NCBI GenBank assembly: GCA_964482585.1
Contig: CAYZYO010000020.1
Span: forward strand, 1 to 25,149
Direction: 5' to 3'
DNA from: CAYZYO01 sp964482585
GTDB taxonomy: Bacteria; Bacillota; Syntrophomonadia; Syntrophomonadales; Syntrophomonadaceae
Length of the DNA: 25,149 nt
The notes under the pieces were generated by a model. It was not told the DNA's origin. It was given only the letters and a program-made list of their open reading frames with translations, and did not search any database. Positions 1 to 7,972 of the stretch are shown piece by piece (positions within the stretch are counted from its first letter, which is position 1; the number at the start of each line of letters is the position of its first letter). A program made the translations under genes and the position numbers.

Positions 1-810
1 CCCAACGGGGAATTTAAAGAAATCAGAAATAAAGGTTTCTTACAGGTTGGAGATGTATATAGGTTTGGGATCCATTATTTATTAAAATATGCGGTTGCCG
101 CTGTCCTATTTATGGCAATACTATTGGGCACGGTTGATTTCCTTTCTGTAACTGCTTATGCTCGATTATCACCGGGCGTGGAACTGGGTCTGAACAGATG
201 GGATAGAGTGGTATCTGTAAAATCAACGGATCAAGAAGGACAGGAAATGATGCAGGAACTTGAGGTGAGAGGTAAGAAGGTGGATGAGGCATTAGATATA
301 ATACTTAAGCAATCTCTTAATCCAAGCAGGGCACCTGCAGGTAATGTAAAGGAAATTACGGTACTGGTTGAGGTAAAAGAGGGAAAAGACGAAAAATACC
401 AGGAGAGATTAACCGAAAAAATTGATAAGGCGGTCCAAAAAACCGTCGAAAAAGAGAATATGAGTAGGTTTAATGAAAATGGATTAAAAGTAGACCAAGT
501 AATAGTTAAAACAGTAAATAAACAGATAAAAGCTAATAGTACTGATCAGAAAAAACCTGACAACAGTAAGTCGGGTAGGGGAGATAGTGATAACAATAAA
601 GAAAATAATAAATCTGATAATAACGGGAAGAACCCAAAAAATTATATACCAGGAGACAAACAGATTGACAAAGGCAATCTACAGCATAAAAACGACCCGA
701 ATGAAGATAAAAACAATGTAAAAAATAAGAAGGAGGAAGACAAAGAGAAAAACGAAAACGATATAAAGAAACCAGTGCCCAATCGCAAGGAAAAGAAAAA
801 CCAGGACTAA
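1..810 (+). CDS. RsgI-like anti-sigma factor, 3' part (N-terminus outside window)
   Basis: The frame is open from base 1 with no start, so the gene begins upstream; 269 codons are visible. The first residues (PNGEFKEI..., then QVGDVYRF) look like the end of the cytoplasmic RsgI N-terminal domain that binds SigI-type sigma factors. A single hydrophobic segment follows at about residues 27-50, then an extracellular domain whose opening (LSPGVELGLNRWDRVVSV) matches the conserved 'NPSIEL.LNR.D.V' start of the RsgI middle domain. The last 90 or so residues are a low-complexity Lys/Asn/Asp/Glu-rich tail without a recognisable ligand-binding domain. By family knowledge, RsgI proteins hold SigI at the membrane, and the sigI gene would lie just upstream, outside the window. 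The first internal ATG (112) falls inside the membrane segment and is not the start. RsgI-type identity is fairly sure; the signal is unknown. Confidence 0.8.
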   Translation, partial: PNGEFKEIRNKGFLQVGDVYRFGIHYLLKYAVAAVLFMAILLGTVDFLSVTAYARLSPGVELGLNRWDRVVSVKSTDQEGQEMMQELEVRGKKVDEALDIILKQSLNPSRAPAGNVKEITVLVEVKEGKDEKYQERLTEKIDKAVQKTVEKENMSRFNENGLKVDQVIVKTVNKQIKANSTDQKKPDNSKSGRGDSDNNKENNKSDNNGKNPKNYIPGDKQIDKGNLQHKNDPNEDKNNVKNKKEEDKEKNENDIKKPVPNRKEKKNQD

Positions 811-891
811 TAATAAATATTAGGAATGGAAACTTTCTTCTCTGTTTTTCATATATTTAAATAATATACAGTCTAACAGAGGAGTGAGTAA

Positions 892-1173
892 ATGATTAAA
901 ATTTCAGATCTGCGGGAACGTGACGTTATTAATATCTTAGATGGTAAAAAACTGGGGCATATTATTGATATAGATCTCGATTTGGAAAATGGTATGGTTA
1001 TTGCGTTAATTCTCCCTGGACGGTCGCAGGGTTTTAGTTTTTTTAGCCGGCGTGAAGAAGTAATAGTCCCCTGGCATAATATAGTAAGGATAGGTCAGGA
1101 TGTTATTTTAGTGGAAATACCTGTGGCAAGTGATATAGATTCTTGTAAGAGGGATAATTTTATGGATAAATAA
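892..1173 (+). CDS. ylmC: YlmC/YmxH family PRC-barrel protein (sporulation-associated)
   Basis: A 93-residue protein that starts at an ATG eight bases after an AGGAGTG ribosome site. It has the small all-beta PRC-barrel pattern: MIKISDLRERDVIN near the start, then DGKKLGHI and DIDLDLENG, a hydrophobic strand, and VPWHNIVRIGQDVILVEI near residues 60-78. This matches the YlmC/YmxH family, which sits beside sporulation sigma-factor genes or ylm genes in many Firmicutes. Its biochemical role is not established. About 80 bases separate it from the RsgI-like gene and nrdR follows directly. The C-terminal tail after residue 78 is charged and variable. Confidence 0.85.
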   Translation: MIKISDLRERDVINILDGKKLGHIIDIDLDLENGMVIALILPGRSQGFSFFSRREEVIVPWHNIVRIGQDVILVEIPVASDIDSCKRDNFMDK

Positions 1174-1259
1174 TTTTATTAGAGGTATATAATGTTGAAT
1201 TTAAGTTATATATTGGTCATAATAAATGTCAGATGGAATTGATTTCAGGAGTGATCTAT

Positions 1260-1712
1260 ATGCGTTGCCCGTATTGCCACGAGTTTGAAAGTCGAGTAAT
1301 AGACTCCAGGGCTAATGAGGATGGAGACTCAATTCGCCGCCGCCGTGAATGTAATGTCTGTAAAAGGAGATTTACTACCTATGAAAGGGCTGAAGAAAGA
1401 CCGCTTCTAGTTATTAAAAGAGGAGGAACCCGAGAACAGTTTGACCGGGAAAAACTGATCAATGGGATTACTAAAGCCTGTGAGAAAAGACCGGTTGCTT
1501 TAGAAGATATTGAAAAAATAGTTGCCCATATCGAAAGGGAATTACGTGATCATCACGACCGGGAAGTAAGTAGTATGATTATTGGAGAAAAAATAATGGA
1601 CAGGCTTAAGACATTAGATCAGGTTGCCTATGTACGTTTTGCTTCTGTTTACAGGCAGTTTACGGATTTAAACGGCTTTATACAAACAATCGAACAGTTA
1701 AAAAATAATTAA
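1260..1712 (+). CDS. nrdR: Transcriptional repressor NrdR
   Basis: The protein has 150 residues, the family length, when started at the ATG at 1260, which follows CAGGAG by eight bases. An in-frame ATG at 1233 would add nine unconserved residues and lacks a ribosome site. The N-terminal zinc ribbon has Cys3, Cys6, Cys31 and Cys34 (MRCPYC and CNVC), followed by basic residues for DNA binding. The ATP-cone domain follows from about residue 49 (VIKRGGTREQFDREKL). NrdR binds NrdR boxes in front of ribonucleotide reductase genes and represses them when the cone holds dATP/ATP. No nrd gene is in the window, so it acts in trans. It lies directly after ylmC, the usual clostridial order. Confidence 0.97.
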   Translation: MRCPYCHEFESRVIDSRANEDGDSIRRRRECNVCKRRFTTYERAEERPLLVIKRGGTREQFDREKLINGITKACEKRPVALEDIEKIVAHIERELRDHHDREVSSMIIGEKIMDRLKTLDQVAYVRFASVYRQFTDLNGFIQTIEQLKNN

Positions 1713-1759
1713 TATCCTTAAGCTTTAGTATCACAGCAGTTTAAGTATTGAAATTAAAA

Positions 1760-1790
1760 AATCTAGATAACCTGAATGGTTTTCTAGATT
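1760..1790 (-). terminator. Hairpin terminator, most likely for the minus-strand pair
   Basis: A 13-bp stem with one T:T mismatch (arms 1760-1772 and 1778-1790) and a 5-base loop. On the minus strand the stem is followed by a run of T (complement of the A run at 1756-1760), as in a Rho-independent terminator for the genes coming from 3132. It may also stop nrdR transcription on the plus strand, where the T-tract is poorer. Confidence 0.6.
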
Positions 1791-1799
1791 AAGAATTTG

Positions 1800-1946
1800 C
1801 ATAATAGCTGTTTCATATATTATTTAGAACTCTTGCATTCATAGAGGAGACTTTAGTCTCCAACTTGACTGCCTGACGCAAACTGACATGGGGAATATTC
1901 TTCGCTAAAGCTCAGAACACGTTTTTGAATTAGGCAAAGCTTTCAG
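1800..1946 (+). repeat. Dispersed non-coding repeat, type B copy 1
   Basis: It carries the core palindrome GGAGACTTTAGTCTCC (1846-1861), preceded by CTTGCATTCATAGA and followed by an AACTTGACTGCCTGACGC segment and a GAATTAGGCAAAGCTTTCAG end. Similar strings in the same order occur at about 12165-12275 and 18200-18291, and its left part (CATAATAGCT...ATATATTAT) recurs at about 23876-23897. The outer ends are imperfectly inverted (CTCTTGCAT against AGGCAAAGC). No protein is encoded. It lies between the stop of the minus-strand gene at 1969 and that gene's apparent terminator. Confidence 0.6.
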
Positions 1947-1968
1947 ATTAATATATTGACTTGACTTT

Positions 1969-2802
1969 CTAATTATCAATATAGTTATTTAAATATTCTT
2001 TAATTACAGCAAGTGGATAAACTTTCTCCTCAATCCTATTAATTGGACGTCCATAAAAATACATTTTATCATAGTACTTTCCGGTTTTTCGTATTCCCTG
2101 TGGAAGGTCATCAATATTATCCATCCATTTTCTAGCAGATGAGAGGGGAAGGTGAAAGCTAAAACGATAATCCAATAAACTAATACCAAATTCTATTAAA
2201 GAATAGTATTCTTTTTGGCTTGACTTTATAGAGCATTTAGGGCAGTAATTTTCCCCGCGAATATAAGCCGAATAAGACATACCAACGGCCCGGGAAGCGG
2301 CTTTACAATCTTCACAAAGCCATATCTTATTTCGATCCGGCCCTACTAAATAACTCGCATTAATAAAAGAATAATACTCCAGGTACAATTTTTTTAGTAC
2401 CCCGTTTTTTAATGAATAAAGCTCGTTACTCTGTTCGGTATATTTCTTAGCATAGTGATTAAGGTGAAAAAGACAAAAACTAACCTTTAAAAGGGTTCTT
2501 TGAGGATGATCAGCCACATTTTCAATTAATTTTTCATAAAAAGCCGCTGTTTTTATCATTTTTCTAAAATCAATCTGGCGATTAGGTATATAGCGGCTCC
2601 CAAACTTTTTTCTGTCTCGTATTTCCTCTAATAAGGAATATACATCAAGATTAACTATTTCATTTTCTGAAAAAAGATATTTTATTCCCTTATTTTTATT
2701 TCTATAAATCCGGGTAATATTCAGGTAGCCGTAATCTACTAAATCATGTACCTGCTGATTACTTATATTGTACCGAGTTGCTATCTCACTTATTGTCAGC
2801 AT
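1969..2802 (-). CDS. Unrecognised protein with MerR/excisionase-like HTH and a zinc ribbon
   Basis: A 277-residue protein starting at an ATG seven bases after AAGGGGG. Residues 1-30 (LTISEIATRYNISNQQVHDLVDYGYL) read as the winged helix-turn-helix of MerR or excisionase-type DNA-binding proteins, and the next stretch (KYLFSENEIVNLDV) fits the wing and following helix. The middle, about residues 75-160, is helical with no domain I know. A four-cysteine zinc ribbon follows at about residues 162-191 (CEDC and CPKC), and the last 80 residues are rich in aromatic and basic residues. I infer a sequence-specific DNA-binding protein, probably a regulator, but cannot name a family or target. It lies 42 bases after the DUF2007-like gene on the same strand, so the two are probably co-transcribed. 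Confidence 0.75.
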   Translation of the reverse strand: MLTISEIATRYNISNQQVHDLVDYGYLNITRIYRNKNKGIKYLFSENEIVNLDVYSLLEEIRDRKKFGSRYIPNRQIDFRKMIKTAAFYEKLIENVADHPQRTLLKVSFCLFHLNHYAKKYTEQSNELYSLKNGVLKKLYLEYYSFINASYLVGPDRNKIWLCEDCKAASRAVGMSYSAYIRGENYCPKCSIKSSQKEYYSLIEFGISLLDYRFSFHLPLSSARKWMDNIDDLPQGIRKTGKYYDKMYFYGRPINRIEEKVYPLAVIKEYLNNYIDN

Positions 2803-2844
2803 GAGATAACCCCCTTTTCACAGGGAATTAGTAAAAGTATACTA

Positions 2845-3132
2845 TTATTCAGAAGGATCAGTTATAGTTTCCAACAAATCTCTCGCTTTTTCAACCATTG
2901 ATTCTGGAACTGCAATATGAGTTTCCCCTAAAGGTCCAATGTTTACCGGGAATTGAGGGATTTCTCTACGGGAGACTTTTACCGGTATTCCGTAAGATTC
3001 TAGAAAACTCTTAATAACAATATCATCTGGCGGATATACTTTACTAATTATTATCCAAGGAGATTTATTATCGCTAGAGCTAGAATATTTACTGTTAATG
3101 GAAATAGAACCGTTATCATTTTGATAATTCAT
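2845..3132 (-). CDS. DUF2007-like putative signal-transducing protein
   Basis: A 95-residue protein. The start is the ATG at 3132, five bases after GGAGGTG; an upstream in-frame ATG at 3168 would translate the ribosome site and is unlikely. After a polar, serine-rich N-terminus (about 25 residues) the sequence WIIISKVYPPDDIVIKSFLE, then GIPVKVSRRE, GPLGETHIAVPES and VEKARDLLE fits the small ferredoxin-like DUF2007 domain, in which a short alpha/beta unit is found alone or fused to other modules. The function is unknown; the family name 'signal-transducing' rests on distant similarity to GlnB-like folds. It is transcribed divergently from pgeF, with 63 bases between the two starts. Confidence 0.75.
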   Translation of the reverse strand: MNYQNDNGSISINSKYSSSSDNKSPWIIISKVYPPDDIVIKSFLESYGIPVKVSRREIPQFPVNIGPLGETHIAVPESMVEKARDLLETITDPSE

Positions 3133-3195
3133 TTTTCCACCTCCAATAATAAAAATACCTAATAACATTGTATGCTAAAGTGAAAGGATGCACAA

Positions 3196-4011
3196 ATGAA
3201 AAACTGGAAATATGAAAATAGATTTGAGATACCTTTTATAACCCTACCTCAATGGAGAGAACTAGGAATTAATATTGCTTTTTCCACCCGCTATGGTGGC
3301 ATAAGTGATGATCCATTTCATTCTCTTAATATGGGGCTGCATGTTGGAGATAAAAAAGAAAACGTTATAGAAAACCGGAAACGATTTTTGCAGGTATTTG
3401 ATGGTGATTTATATAATATGGTTTGTTGTCAGCAGGTTCATGGCAACCAGGTAGCAGCAGTTGATAAGTATCATCTAGGCAGAGGAGCCTGGGAGTATAA
3501 CACCGCCTTAAAGGGATTTGATGCTATGATTTGTAATACTCCAGGAATATTTTTAGTTTCCTTTTATGCGGATTGCCTGCCAATATATTTTTTCGATCCT
3601 GTCAAAATGGTTATTGGGATCGCCCACAGTGGATGGAAAGGAACGATAGGGAGAATAGCTTGTCATACGGTAGAGAAAATGAATAGGGAGTATGGATCAA
3701 TACCTGAAAACATTCAGGTTTTTATTGGTCCAGGTATTGGACAATGCTGTTTTGAAATTCAGCCTGAATTAATAGCAAAAGTAAATGATGAATTTAGTTC
3801 TATAGATGATATAATCAAAAAGGATGAAAAAGGTTACAGGTGGAACTTACAAAATACTAATCAGCAAATTCTTATACAAGCTGGAGTTAAAGCAGAAAAC
3901 ATTTTGATTTGCGATATTTGTACTTCATGTAATATCAAAATGTTCTATTCATATCGTAGAGAAAAAGGCAATACTGGAAGAATGGGAGCACTTATTGGAT
4001 TAAGAAACTGA
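3196..4011 (+). CDS. pgeF: PgeF/YlmD (YfiH family) purine nucleoside phosphorylase-like enzyme
   Basis: A 271-residue member of the multicopper-polyphenol-oxidase-like (DUF152, laccase-domain) family. The three zinc ligands are present: His82 (QQVHGNQV), Cys127 (YADCLP) and His144 (AHSGWKG), with the 17-residue Cys-His spacing seen in YfiH. Family members have shown purine nucleoside phosphorylase and adenosine deaminase activity, and E. coli PgeF edits D/L-amino acid errors in peptidoglycan precursors; older names are laccase or YlmD. The start ATG follows GAAAGGA by eight bases. The stop TGA is directly followed by the ribosome site of the response regulator gene, so the two are probably one operon. 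The ylmD position is conserved across Firmicutes. Confidence 0.93.
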   Translation: MKNWKYENRFEIPFITLPQWRELGINIAFSTRYGGISDDPFHSLNMGLHVGDKKENVIENRKRFLQVFDGDLYNMVCCQQVHGNQVAAVDKYHLGRGAWEYNTALKGFDAMICNTPGIFLVSFYADCLPIYFFDPVKMVIGIAHSGWKGTIGRIACHTVEKMNREYGSIPENIQVFIGPGIGQCCFEIQPELIAKVNDEFSSIDDIIKKDEKGYRWNLQNTNQQILIQAGVKAENILICDICTSCNIKMFYSYRREKGNTGRMGALIGLRN

Positions 4012-4021
4012 GGTGATTATA

Positions 4022-4686
4022 ATGCTCAGGCCTAAAATACTGGTAGTAGATGATGAAACCTATATTGTTGAACTGGTAAAGTTTAATCTAGAAAAGGAAG
4101 GATTCAGGGTAGGAGTTGCTTTTGATGGATATAGTGCTATAGAAATGGTCAGCCAGGAATTACCTGATTTAATTATCCTTGATATTATGCTGCCGAATAT
4201 GGATGGATTTGAGGTCTGTAGAGTATTAAGACAACAGCCTGCTTATAACAGAATACCGATTATAATGCTTTCAGCAAAAGCGGAGGAATTGGACACCGTT
4301 TTAGGATTAGAGATAGGTGCTGATGATTATATAAAAAAACCGTTCAGCCCTCGAGAAATGGTAGCCAGGGTTAAGGCTCGTTTAAGGGCATTAAAAATAC
4401 TGGATGCTGAAAAAGCGGTGGGGAAGAAGATTCATGTTTTCAAAGATCTTATAGTAGTTCCCGAAAAATACGAAGCCTTTTTTGGGAATGAAAAACTGGA
4501 ATTGACTCCCAAGGAGTTTGAACTTTTAAGATTAATGGTATCCAACCCGGGTAAAGTTTTTACCCGGGAAGCCCTACTCGAGAAAGTATGGNNNNNNNNN
4601 NACGTCAAAAACTGCAGGACAACTCCAGCTATCCGGAATATATTGAAACTGTCAGGGGTGTTGGATACCGGTTTACGGAAGAATAA
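4022..4686 (+). CDS. phoP: PhoP-type OmpR-family response regulator, interrupted by a 10-N assembly gap
   Basis: Receiver domain at residues 1-120 with acidic pocket Asp10/Asp11, phospho-acceptor Asp54 (LDIMLPNMDG) and the conserved Lys in DDYIKKPF, then an OmpR winged-helix domain (LTPKEFELLRLM, TREALLEKVW). The ATG at 4022 follows GAGGTG by six bases; a GTG at 4013 overlaps that site. Ten Ns at 4592-4601 stand for missing sequence. Reading straight through them gives a false C-terminus ending at 4711; one frame over, the bases from 4603 encode RQKLQDN, then YIETVRGVGYRFTEE, and stop at 4684-4686, the normal end of the family. The gene is therefore probably intact in the organism. It would bind promoter DNA when phosphorylated by the kinase encoded 18 bases downstream. 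Confidence 0.9.
4592..4601. other. Assembly gap (10 N)
   Basis: The only ambiguous bases in the window. The frame on the two sides differs, so the real gap length leaves remainder 2 when divided by 3. Comparison with the PhoP/PhoB C-terminal domain, which has about 18 residues between the final VW and the R-x-K-hydrophobic motif, predicts about 53 missing bases. Confidence 0.95.
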
Positions 4687-4704
4687 TAATTATAGGAGTT
4701 TATT

Positions 4705-5739
4705 ATGCTGACAAATGATAAAATAAAGATTAATGCGATTATTATGACAATGATCGATGGGGTTATTGTTTTTGATCTCCAGGGTAATATAATACTGGCT
4801 AATAAAGCTGCCGAGAGCCTGTTCCTGGTTAGTAAAGGGGCTTTATTAGGGATGAATCTCAGCAATATAACCGATCGGGAAATTAGTCGTATGATAGATG
4901 AGGTTTTAGAGACTGGTAATGAGTTATTTCGAGAGACTAAAATAAGTCCAAGCACTCAAATTTTCCGTGTCCATGTGGGGCCATTAAAGTGTGAGTTAGG
5001 CAAAATCGAAGGGGCAGTAGCAGTATTTCATGATGTAACCGAGGCACGGTATTTTGGCCAGATGAGATCTGAGTTTGCGGCCAATGTTTCCCATGAACTG
5101 AGAACACCATTAACCTGTATTAAGGGTTTCGTTGAAACCCTTATGGATGGTGCTATGGAAAATAGCGTTATTCGGAGGAGGTTTCTAGCCATTATTAACG
5201 CCGAAACTGATCGCCTCAGCCGGTTAATTGAGGACCTCTTAACTCTTTCGTCTATTGAATCCAAAGAACGACCAATTACCCCCCGACCTGTTTGTATTGT
5301 TAAGTCTATAATCGGGGTGATGAACATGTTTAGAACCCAGATAAGCGAAAAATCACTGCATATTGAATTAATATATTCTCCGCAAATACCGTTTATTCAA
5401 GCTGATGAAGATTTACTGGGACAGGTATTGATTAATCTGCTGGATAATGCGATAAAATATACACCATGTGATGGCAAAATAGTTATTCGCTGTGTTCAGC
5501 GAGGTAGTAGAGTAGTAACTACTATAAGCGATACGGGAATAGGTATTCCTCGTGAAAGTATACCTAGAGTTTTTGAAAGGTTTTACCGGGTCGATAAAGC
5601 CCGTTCAAGAGACCAGGGGGGAACTGGTCTGGGATTATCGATAGTTAAGCATATTGTTGAATCACATGGGGGAGATGTTTTTGTTGATAGTGAAGTAGGT
5701 AAAGGATCTACATTTGGTGTTAGTTTTTTGGTTGTCTAA
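4705..5739 (+). CDS. phoR: PhoR-type sensor histidine kinase lacking membrane segments
   Basis: A 344-residue kinase. Residues 8-110 form a PAS domain (MTMIDGVIVFDLQGNIILAN, ending in AVFHDVTE). The dimerisation/phosphoacceptor domain starts near 118 with His130 in NVSHELRTPL, followed by IKGFVETLMDGA, which is characteristic of PhoR. The ATPase domain has an N box (LLDNAIKYTP), G1 (SDTGIGIP), an F box (FERFYRVDKARS) and G2 (GGTGLGLSIV). Textbook PhoR proteins have an extracellular domain and two membrane helices before the PAS; none is present here, so the protein should be cytoplasmic or attached by a partner. The ATG follows AGGAG by seven bases. It partners the regulator encoded just upstream. 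Whether the signal is phosphate cannot be read from the sequence. Confidence 0.9.
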   Translation: MLTNDKIKINAIIMTMIDGVIVFDLQGNIILANKAAESLFLVSKGALLGMNLSNITDREISRMIDEVLETGNELFRETKISPSTQIFRVHVGPLKCELGKIEGAVAVFHDVTEARYFGQMRSEFAANVSHELRTPLTCIKGFVETLMDGAMENSVIRRRFLAIINAETDRLSRLIEDLLTLSSIESKERPITPRPVCIVKSIIGVMNMFRTQISEKSLHIELIYSPQIPFIQADEDLLGQVLINLLDNAIKYTPCDGKIVIRCVQRGSRVVTTISDTGIGIPRESIPRVFERFYRVDKARSRDQGGTGLGLSIVKHIVESHGGDVFVDSEVGKGSTFGVSFLVV

Positions 5740-5887
5740 ACTATTAATCCTATGTTTTCTTCCTGAACAATAGATTATCATTGAAAAAAGCCATTAGTCT
5801 TTTTAAAAGAAAAAAATAGGGGTGTTTAGGTCCCAGAAAAAAGGAGTTGGCAGCCCTAAATAGAAAACTATATTATTGGAAGTATCT

Positions 5888-5913
5888 AAAAAGACCAAAT
5901 TAATGTCTTTTTT
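5888..5913 (+). terminator. Possible AT-rich hairpin terminator after the two-component genes
   Basis: An 8-bp stem (5888-5895 with 5905-5912), nine-base loop, ending in a T run. The stem has only two G:C pairs and lies about 150 bases after the kinase stop, so it is a weak call. The rest of the 240-base space between 5740 and 5979 shows no other feature I can support. Confidence 0.3.
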
Positions 5914-5979
5914 AAATAAAAACAGAGAAAATAATTGAATTTTTCTAACGATTTATATATTAAAGTAGGTGTGGTATTA

Positions 5980-6660
5980 ATGGATCCGATAGCAAAAAAT
6001 ATAAAAGTAATAAAAGACAAAATACAAGTGGCAGCTGTTAAAAGTCGAAGAGATGCTTTCGGTATAACTGTAGTAGCAGTAACTAAAACAGTGGGAAATT
6101 CCGAAGCCCAAAGAGTATACAAAATGGGTATTAAAGATTTAGGCGAAAACCGGGTTCAGGAACTAAGAATAAAAATAGATAGTCTACCCCAGGCAAAATG
6201 GCATATGATAGGACAGCTGCAGACCAATAAAGTTAAAGATATTATTGGTAAAGTATCTCTAATTCATTCACTTGATAGGTGGAACCTGGCTGAAGAATTA
6301 AACAAGAGAGCCCGGATGGCAGGAATAGAAGTACCAGTACTTCTCCAGGTAAATATTTCAGGGGAAAAACAGAAGGCGGGAATTAAAACCGGAGAGGTTG
6401 AAGATTTTCTGAGATCAATTGGGCAATTAGAAACAGTAAAGATATGTGGATTGATGACAATCGCGCCCCTGCTTGATAATCCACAAGAAGCAAGACCGGT
6501 TTTTAAGCGTTTATATAGACTGCAGCAGGAATCTATTAAAAAGAAATATAAAAATGTTGATTTAAAATATCTATCAATGGGAATGTCTCAGGATTTTGAA
6601 ATAGCTGTTGAGGAAGGTGCCAACATTGTTCGTATTGGAAGTGCTATTTTTGATGAGTAG
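5980..6660 (+). CDS. yggS: YggS family pyridoxal-phosphate homeostasis protein (YlmE)
   Basis: A 226-residue protein of the alanine-racemase N-terminal-like PLP-binding fold. Lys36 in AVTKTVGN is the residue that forms the Schiff base with PLP. Further family motifs are GENRVQEL, WHMIGQLQTNKVK, HSLDRWNLAEEL, LLQVNISGEKQKAGI, GLMTIAP, LSMGMSQDFEIAVEEGANIVRIGSAIF. The ATG at 5980 follows AGGTG by eight bases; the open frame extends upstream to a TTG at 5935 with no ribosome site. The family buffers PLP and affects amino-acid metabolism without a known catalytic reaction. It precedes sepF, as ylmE precedes ylmF in Bacillus. Confidence 0.96.
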   Translation: MDPIAKNIKVIKDKIQVAAVKSRRDAFGITVVAVTKTVGNSEAQRVYKMGIKDLGENRVQELRIKIDSLPQAKWHMIGQLQTNKVKDIIGKVSLIHSLDRWNLAEELNKRARMAGIEVPVLLQVNISGEKQKAGIKTGEVEDFLRSIGQLETVKICGLMTIAPLLDNPQEARPVFKRLYRLQQESIKKKYKNVDLKYLSMGMSQDFEIAVEEGANIVRIGSAIFDE

Positions 6661-6711
6661 ATTGAACTTATCATGAACCAAAAGCTTTCATGTAATTAAG
6701 GAGGTTTTAAA

Positions 6712-7143
6712 ATGGGAGTTATGGACAAATTATGGTCTTTAATGGGAGTGCAGAATGAGGAAGTTAAGGAAGAAATAATGGAAGTGCCGCTAGACAATAC
6801 AGCAGGTAATAAAAAGGGGGCAAATCTAGTAAGCATACACACTAACAAGTCTATGAAAGTAGTTGTGTGTGAAGCAGAGAGTTTTGATGAAGTACAGGTG
6901 TTAGCTGACCATTTAAGAAACCGGAAGCAGGTTATTATAAATTTCGATAATACTCCCCCCGAGATATCACAGAGAATTATTGATTTTTTAAGTGGTACTA
7001 CATATTCCCTGGAAGGACACAGTCAACAGTTGGGGAAAAATATTTTCCTTTTTACTCCGAGCAATGTTGAAATAACCAAAGATCACCGGTCGTTACTACG
7101 AAAAAAGAGCGACTTTCAATATCCTTTTGGAGGTGACAAATAG
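6712..7143 (+). CDS. sepF: Cell division protein SepF
   Basis: A 143-residue protein, near the usual SepF length. The first ten residues (MGVMDKLWSLMG) form an amphipathic helix of the type that inserts into the membrane. After a variable linker of about 35 residues comes the SepF globular domain: CEAESFDEVQVLADHLRNRK, VIINFDNTPPEISQRIIDFLSG, and FLFTPSNVEI. SepF polymerises, binds the FtsZ tail and anchors the Z ring. A near-perfect ribosome site (AAGGAGG) precedes the ATG. The stop codon shares one base with the GTG start of proC, so the two are translationally coupled. Confidence 0.96.
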   Translation: MGVMDKLWSLMGVQNEEVKEEIMEVPLDNTAGNKKGANLVSIHTNKSMKVVVCEAESFDEVQVLADHLRNRKQVIINFDNTPPEISQRIIDFLSGTTYSLEGHSQQLGKNIFLFTPSNVEITKDHRSLLRKKSDFQYPFGGDK

Positions 7144-7949
7144 TGGCAAAAGTATTGGGGGTTATTGGCTGCGGTAAAATGGCATATGCTATCTTAAAGG
7201 GTTTAACTGACAGCCTATCAGCAAATTTTTCAGGTATATATATCAATGATATAAATTCTGAGAGAGTAAGCCTATTTGAAAAGGAATTTCAGGTTAAGTA
7301 TCTTAATCAAGATGAGCTGGTAAAAATAAGTGACATAATTATACTAGCTGTAAAGCCACAACAGGTAACTGAGGTTATGGCTCAAACTAAAGATTTATGG
7401 GAATCTAATAAACTTTTAATTTCTATAGCAGCTGGAATAAAGACGACTGTATTGGAACAGAGAGCCGGGAACCAACTTCCGGTAATTAGAGTGATGCCAA
7501 ACACACCATGTTTGGTTGGAGATGGAGTATCAGCTGTAACCGGTGGAACCTATGCATCTGAAGCCGAAATTGAAATGGTAAGAGAAATGTTTGGGCAACT
7601 AGGGGTTTCAGTTACAGTAGAGGAAAAGCAGCTGGATGCGGTAACTGCTCTTTCGGGCAGTGGGCCGGCATATATTTTCCTGGTAGCAGAATCAATGATT
7701 AATGCAGGTGTTTTAGTAGGATTAGATATTAATTTAACTAGAAAACTGGTATTAAACACTATAAAGGGCAGTATAAGTATGCTTGAAAACAGCGGTGAGC
7801 ATCCAGCGGTTTTGCGGGATCAGGTTTGTTCTCCTGGAGGAACAACAATTGCAGGAGTAAGACAGTTAGAGGATAACGGGATACGCAGAGCCTTTTTTAA
7901 TGCAGTATATGATGCTTATAATAGATCCATTGAATTAGGAAAGGATTAG
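7143..7949 (+). CDS. proC: Pyrroline-5-carboxylate reductase
   Basis: A 268-residue enzyme that reduces 1-pyrroline-5-carboxylate to proline with NAD(P)H. The N-terminal Rossmann fold starts at once (VLGVIGCGKMAYAILKG). The middle shows AVKPQQV, ISIAAGI and RVMPNTPCLVGDGVSAV, and the C-terminal dimer and active-site region shows ALSGSGPAYIFL and SPGGTTIAGVRQLE. It starts with GTG overlapping the last base of the sepF stop; the ribosome site GGAGGTG lies inside the sepF end. Placing proC between sepF and yggT is common in clostridial ylm clusters. Confidence 0.97.
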   Translation: MAKVLGVIGCGKMAYAILKGLTDSLSANFSGIYINDINSERVSLFEKEFQVKYLNQDELVKISDIIILAVKPQQVTEVMAQTKDLWESNKLLISIAAGIKTTVLEQRAGNQLPVIRVMPNTPCLVGDGVSAVTGGTYASEAEIEMVREMFGQLGVSVTVEEKQLDAVTALSGSGPAYIFLVAESMINAGVLVGLDINLTRKLVLNTIKGSISMLENSGEHPAVLRDQVCSPGGTTIAGVRQLEDNGIRRAFFNAVYDAYNRSIELGKD

Positions 7950-7972
7950 AATAATAGGGGAGGAAATTTCGG

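Noticed and set aside
4592..4711. A true frameshift or alternative C-terminus in the response regulator
   Set aside because: The change of frame coincides exactly with the N gap, and the other frame restores the family's C-terminus, so it is an assembly effect.
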